DNA of 64,000 bases from Mycolicibacterium chitae (GTDB lineage: Bacteria; Actinomycetota; Actinomycetes; Mycobacteriales; Mycobacteriaceae): contig NZ_LR134355.1 of the NCBI RefSeq assembly GCF_900637205.1, positions 434,001 through 498,000 of the forward strand, given 5' to 3'. Positions within the stretch are counted from its first letter, which is position 1. The number at the start of each line of letters is the position of its first letter. This document shows positions 59,789-64,000 of the stretch, piece by piece. Below the pieces are notes generated by a model, which saw nothing but the letters and a program-made list of their open reading frames with translations, did not search any database and had not been told where the DNA came from. Position numbers and translations under genes: made by a program.

Positions 59789-62700
59789 ACAAGTTCGGCG
59801 GCTGTCGTCGATCGACTTCTTGGACGACGAAGACCGGGGCGACCTCGACGAGTTCAGCAACTCCCGTGTGCTCACCCAGGCCGTGGTCGAGGGGTCGATT
59901 CCGGAGTTGTTTGCACAACAGCTTGCTCGTACGCCGGACGCGGTTGCAGTGTCGTGCGATGGCCGCTCGATGTCCTACTTGGAGTTGGATGAGGCGTCGG
60001 ATCGGTTGGCGCGGTGGTTGGTTGCTCGTGGTGCGGGTCCTGGTCGGTGTGTGGGGTTGTTGTTTTCGCGGTGTGTTGAGGCCGTGGTGTCGATTTTGGG
60101 GGTGTTGAAGTCGGGGGCGGCGTATTTGCCGATGGATCCGGCGTTGCCGGATGCGCGGATCGAGTTCATGGTGGGTGATGCCGAGCCGGTGGTGGTGGTG
60201 ACGACTTCGGGGTTGGTGGGTCGGCTGGCTGGGTGCGGGGTGGACGTGGTGGATGTGGCCGATGCGTGTGTCGGCGATGTGGCATCGACGGTGTCGGTGG
60301 TGGGTCCGTGTGCTGAGGATCTTGCGTATGTGATGTACACGTCGGGGACTACTGGTGTGCCCAAGGGGGTGGCGATCACTCATGGGAATGTGACGCAGTT
60401 GATGGGGTCGGTGGATCGGTGTTTGGCGGGGCCGGGTCGGGTGTGGACGCAGTGGCATTCTTATGTTTTCGATGTTTCGGTGTGGGACATCTTCGGTGCG
60501 TTGTTGCACGGGGGTCGTTTGGTGGTGGTGCCCGAGGAGGTGGCGGTCTCTCCGGAGGAGTTTCACGCTTTGCTTGTCGGTGAGCAGGTCAGTGTGTTGA
60601 GTCAGACGCCGTCGGCGTTGGCGATGGTGCCGGCGCAGGGGTTGGAGTCGACGGTGGCGGTGGTTGCCGGTGAGGCTTGTTCGGCGGGGTTGGTGGATCG
60701 GTGGGGTGCTGATCGGTTGATGATCAATGCCTATGGTCCGACCGAGACGACGGTGTACGCGTCGATCAGTGCGCCGCTGCAGCCGGGGACCGGGGTGGTA
60801 CCGATTGGGTCTCCGGTGCCGGGTGCGGCGTTGTTCGTGCTCGATGCGCAGTTGCGGGCTGTGGCGGTGGGTGTAGTTGGTGAGTTGTATGTGGCCGGTC
60901 GTGGTGTCGGGGTGGGGTATGTGCGTCGGGCGGGGTTGACCGCGTCGAGGTTTGTGGCGTGTCCGTTCGGTGGTGTGGGTGCTCGGATGTATCGGACCGG
61001 AGATTTGGTGCGGTGGGGTGCTGATGGTCAGTTGCAGTATCTGGGGCGTTCCGATGAGCAGGTCAAGATTCGTGGTTATCGTATCGAGCTCGGTGAAATC
61101 CAGACTGTGCTCGCTGATTTGGATGGTGTTGAGCAGGCGGTCGTGATCGTCCGTGAAGATACTCCGGGTGATCTGCGGCTGGTCGGCTATATCGTGGGTG
61201 CTGCTGATCCGGCTGATTTGCGCGGTCGGCTCGCTGAGAGGTTGCCGGCCTATATGGTGCCGACCGCGATCGTGGTGCTCGACAGTGTGCCGTTGACGGT
61301 CAACGGCAAACTCGACCGGCGGGCTTTACCGGCACCGGACTACGTCGACACCACCACGTATCGGGCTCCGACGACGCCGACCGAAGAAATCCTGGCCGGT
61401 ATCTACGCCCAGATCCTCGGTCTGGACCGAGTCGGGATCGACGACTCCTTCTTCGACCTCGGCGGCGACTCCCTCTCGGCCATGCGCGCCATCGCCAAAA
61501 TCAACACCCACCTCGACGCTGGAATGCCGGTACGCGCCATCTTCGATACCCCGAGCGTCGCCCATCTGGCGCTGCGCGTCGGGGAGGGATTCGCCGGACG
61601 CGCACCGCTGGCTGCTCAGGAACGTCCGCCGCACCTACCGTTGTCGTTTGCTCAACAACGATTGTGGTTCCTGGACCAGCTACAGGGACCCTCGTCGATC
61701 CACAGTATGCCCATCGCCTATCGGATCAGCGGAACGCTCGATACCGATGCCCTCGGTCGGGCTTTGAACGACGTGCTGGACCGCCACGAGAGCCTACGGA
61801 CCGTGTTCGCCGCGGCGGACGGGATACCGCGACAGGTAGTACTTCCACCGGAGCGCGCCGACTTCGGTTGGCGGGTCGTCGATGCACAGGGTTGGTCGAC
61901 CCAACGACTCAGTGCGGCGATCGCGGCTGTGGTGCAGCACCGCTTCGATCTATCTCGCGAGATTCCCATGCGCGCAACGCTTCTGCAAACTGCCGAGGAC
62001 GAGTACGTGTTGGTCGCGGTGGTACATCACATTGCCGCAGATGGTGCGTCTATTGCTCCGCTGGTGGCCGATCTGACCGAAGCTTACGCTGCTCGGCTGG
62101 AAGGACACCCCCCGGACTGGATGCCGCTGCCTGTGCAGTACGCGGATTACACGTTGTGGCAGCGCCAATGGCTGGGTACCGAGGACGACTCCGACAGTGT
62201 GATCTCCGGTCAGTTGTCATACTGGGAACAGGCGCTGGCCGGTCTGCCGGAGCGGTTGGAACTGCCGACGGATCGACCCTATCCCCCGGTGGCCGACTAC
62301 CGAGGTGCGAGTGTGACGGTGCATTGGCCCGCGCAACTGCAGCAGCAGGTGGCCCAGGTTGCTCGGGAGCACAATGCAACAAGTTTCATGGTGGTGCAGG
62401 CCGCGCTGGCGGCGCTGCTGGGTGGGCTCAGCGCCTGCAATGATGTGGCAGTCGGTTTCGCCATCGCCGGCCGCAACGATCCCGCTCTCGACGATCTGGT
62501 CGGGTTCTTCGTCAACACTTTGGTGCTGCGTGTCGACCTGGGCGGCAATCCCACTGCAGCAGAACTCGTGGCGCAGGTTCGCCAGCGCAGTCTGTCCGCC
62601 TTCGACCGTCAGGACGTTCCATTCGAAGTTCTGGTGGAACGGCTCAATCCGGCACGGAGCCTGACTCATCACCCGCTGATTCAAGTCATGTTGGCCTGGC

Positions 62701-64000
62701 AGAACTTCGCCGGCGATCCCGCGACCGAGACCGTCATGGGCGATGTGCAGGTGACTCCGCTGTCAGCCGAGACTCACACCGCTCGAATGGATTTGGCATT
62801 CCTCCTCGAAGAGCGGTATACCGCCGCCGGCGAGCCGGCCGGGATTGGCGGCATGGTGGAGTTCCGCACGGACGTCTACGACACCGTCAGCATCGAGAAC
62901 CTGATTGCGCGACTTCAACGAGTGTTGGAAGCCATCACCGAGGATCCCGCTCGATTGTTGTCTTCGATCGACCTGATCGACTGCGTCGAGCAAGAGCAAT
63001 TGGACAAGATGGGTAACCGCGCCCGCCTGGTCCAACCGGTGCTCGCACCGAAGTCGGTGCCGGATTTGTTCGTTGAACAAGTGGTTCGCGCGCCGGAGGC
63101 AGTCGCGATCAGCTGCGGAAGCCGCCGGCTGACATATCGCGAGTTGGATGACGCGTCGAATCGATTGGCGCACAGGTTGATAGCTTGGGGAGCGGGACCT
63201 GGGCAATCTGTCGTCCTGCTGTTCCCGCGATGCGCGGAGGCCATCGTGGCCATCCTGGGCGTGATGAAAACCGGGGCGGCCTACCTGCCTGTCGATCCGA
63301 TTCACCCCGACTCCCGCATCGACTTCGTGGTGTCCGACGCGACGCCGTCGGCCGTGGTGACCACGGCGGAGTTCCGACCGCGGGTGGACCACTATGGCGT
63401 GCCGGTGGTCAATATCGAGGATCCCGAGTTGGACCGATACCCGGCCACTAGGCTGCCGGCTCCGTCTCCTGACGACCTCGTCCACATCATCTATACGTCG
63501 GGTACCACCGGTGTGCCCAAAGGCGTGACCGTCTCGCACTACAACGTCGTGCAACTCTTCGACGGATTGGACATTGGTCTGGAGTTGGATCCCCGCCAGG
63601 TATGGACGCAGTTTCATTCGTATGCGTTCGACTTCTCCGTGTGGGAGATCTGGGGCGCACTGATGCACGGCGGACGACTCGTCGTGGTACCCGAGGATAT
63701 TTCAGTGTCGCCGCAGAATTTCCACCGCTTGATCGTCAGCGAAGGGGTCACCGTGCTGACGCAAACGCCGTCCGCCGCGGGGGTCCTTTCCACCGACGGA
63801 CTGGACGCTGCGGCGTTGGTGATCGGGGCCGAACCGTGTCCGCCCGAACTGGTGGACCGGTGGGCGCCGGGTCGCCTCATGGTCAATGTCTATGGCCCCA
63901 CCGAGACCACCATGTGGGCGTCCAAGAGCAGCCCGTTGGCGGCCGGTTCGGGCGCACCTCCGATCGGCTCCCCAATAACGTGGGCGTCCTTCTTCGTTCT
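59778..64000 (+). CDS. Second nonribosomal peptide synthetase, partial (A6-T6-C7-A7...)
   Basis: About 1,407 codons, open to the window edge. It starts [20 protein letters not shown], which resembles the C-A linker seen inside the first protein, then goes straight into A6 ([42 protein letters not shown]; pocket D-V-W-S-V-A-A-V-Y). T6 follows (Ser565, GGDSL), then C7 (HHIAADG at about 750), then A7 ([24 protein letters not shown]; pocket D-F-W-T-V-G-V-M-W). It lacks its own first C domain, so A6 must load the module whose C domain (C6) ends the previous protein. Termination, and any E or TE domain, lie beyond the window. Confidence 0.93.
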   Translation, partial: MTTEQVRRLSSIDFLDDEDRGDLDEFSNSRVLTQAVVEGSIPELFAQQLARTPDAVAVSCDGRSMSYLELDEASDRLARWLVARGAGPGRCVGLLFSRCVEAVVSILGVLKSGAAYLPMDPALPDARIEFMVGDAEPVVVVTTSGLVGRLAGCGVDVVDVADACVGDVASTVSVVGPCAEDLAYVMYTSGTTGVPKGVAITHGNVTQLMGSVDRCLAGPGRVWTQWHSYVFDVSVWDIFGALLHGGRLVVVPEEVAVSPEEFHALLVGEQVSVLSQTPSALAMVPAQGLESTVAVVAGEACSAGLVDRWGADRLMINAYGPTETTVYASISAPLQPGTGVVPIGSPVPGAALFVLDAQLRAVAVGVVGELYVAGRGVGVGYVRRAGLTASRFVACPFGGVGARMYRTGDLVRWGADGQLQYLGRSDEQVKIRGYRIELGEIQTVLADLDGVEQAVVIVREDTPGDLRLVGYIVGAADPADLRGRLAERLPAYMVPTAIVVLDSVPLTVNGKLDRRALPAPDYVDTTTYRAPTTPTEEILAGIYAQILGLDRVGIDDSFFDLGGDSLSAMRAIAKINTHLDAGMPVRAIFDTPSVAHLALRVGEGFAGRAPLAAQERPPHLPLSFAQQRLWFLDQLQGPSSIHSMPIAYRISGTLDTDALGRALNDVLDRHESLRTVFAAADGIPRQVVLPPERADFGWRVVDAQGWSTQRLSAAIAAVVQHRFDLSREIPMRATLLQTAEDEYVLVAVVHHIAADGASIAPLVADLTEAYAARLEGHPPDWMPLPVQYADYTLWQRQWLGTEDDSDSVISGQLSYWEQALAGLPERLELPTDRPYPPVADYRGASVTVHWPAQLQQQVAQVAREHNATSFMVVQAALAALLGGLSACNDVAVGFAIAGRNDPALDDLVGFFVNTLVLRVDLGGNPTAAELVAQVRQRSLSAFDRQDVPFEVLVERLNPARSLTHHPLIQVMLAWQNFAGDPATETVMGDVQVTPLSAETHTARMDLAFLLEERYTAAGEPAGIGGMVEFRTDVYDTVSIENLIARLQRVLEAITEDPARLLSSIDLIDCVEQEQLDKMGNRARLVQPVLAPKSVPDLFVEQVVRAPEAVAISCGSRRLTYRELDDASNRLAHRLIAWGAGPGQSVVLLFPRCAEAIVAILGVMKTGAAYLPVDPIHPDSRIDFVVSDATPSAVVTTAEFRPRVDHYGVPVVNIEDPELDRYPATRLPAPSPDDLVHIIYTSGTTGVPKGVTVSHYNVVQLFDGLDIGLELDPRQVWTQFHSYAFDFSVWEIWGALMHGGRLVVVPEDISVSPQNFHRLIVSEGVTVLTQTPSAAGVLSTDGLDAAALVIGAEPCPPELVDRWAPGRLMVNVYGPTETTMWASKSSPLAAGSGAPPIGSPITWASFFV

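Noticed and set aside
41323..64000. Long open frames on the opposite strand of the NRPS genes (several hundred codons, rich in Arg/His/Gln/Pro)
   Set aside because: They are by-products of high GC and codon periodicity. They contain no domains, lack ribosome sites and mirror clear NRPS coding.
40193..64000. Glycopeptidolipid synthetase Mps1/Mps2
   Set aside because: Those enzymes carry epimerase domains and no N-methyltransferase insertions. Here there are two methyltransferases and no epimerase, and the first A pocket is not phenylalanine-like.

Overview
The window is GC-rich chromosomal DNA from a mycobacterium, probably a fast-growing Mycolicibacterium-type species. The first 39 kb follow, in inverted orientation, the gene order of the M. 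tuberculosis cholesterol-catabolism region Rv3534c to Rv3564: hsaF-hsaG-hsaE, kstD, chsH3, ltp2-chsH1-chsH2-chsE2-chsE1-cyp125, fadA5, ddn, two SDR genes, echA20-ipdA-ipdB-ipdC, fadA6, kstR2, ipdF, fadE30, fadD3, fadE31-32-33. The PPE genes of that locus and fdxB are not found. Other genes take their place.

Layout. 1-6161: KstR2-controlled genes for HIP (rings C/D) breakdown, divergent around a KstR2 box (fadD3-fadE31-fadE32-fadE33 leftward, fadE30-ipdF rightward). 6250-10688: accessory genes (Zn alcohol dehydrogenase, TetR regulator, ferritin-like hydrolase, two membrane proteins). 10744-12564: KstR2 box, kstR2, fadA6. 12565-15196: NDMA-type alcohol dehydrogenase and a satD-membrane protein pair with its own operator array. 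15194-20405: ipdC-ipdB-ipdA-echA20 diverging from two SDR genes around the third KstR2 box. 20699-25569: a 1,102-residue secreted acidic repeat/beta-propeller protein and an exported histidine phosphatase. 25600-39187: ddn, a small gene fused translationally to fadA5, then the KstR-controlled side-chain and ring A/B genes, with KstR boxes at 27649 and 36339. 39203-39706: DUF2505 gene.

From 39902 to the right edge lies a nonribosomal peptide synthetase locus. It has an MbtH-like gene, a 6,531-residue NRPS with five complete modules plus a terminal C domain, and a second NRPS that starts with the matching A domain and runs off the window. Two modules carry embedded N-methyltransferases. The first C domain looks like a lipo-initiation domain. 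At least seven residues would be incorporated, probably as an N-acylated peptide N-methylated at positions 2 and 5. I do not recognise the product. It does not fit the glycopeptidolipid synthetases, because no epimerase domain is seen and methyltransferases are present.

How it works together: CYP125 and FadA5/ChsE1-ChsE2/ChsH1-ChsH2/Ltp2 shorten the sterol side chain. KstD and HsaE-F-G act on rings A/B. FadD3, FadE30, IpdF, IpdC, EchA20, IpdAB, FadA6 and FadE31-33 finish rings C/D. The three KstR2 promoters share one geometry: box, 3-4 nt, TAnnnT, 6-7 nt, start codon. This predicts leaderless mRNAs for fadE30, kstR2 and the SDR gene. No tRNA, rRNA, CRISPR array or insertion sequence was seen.
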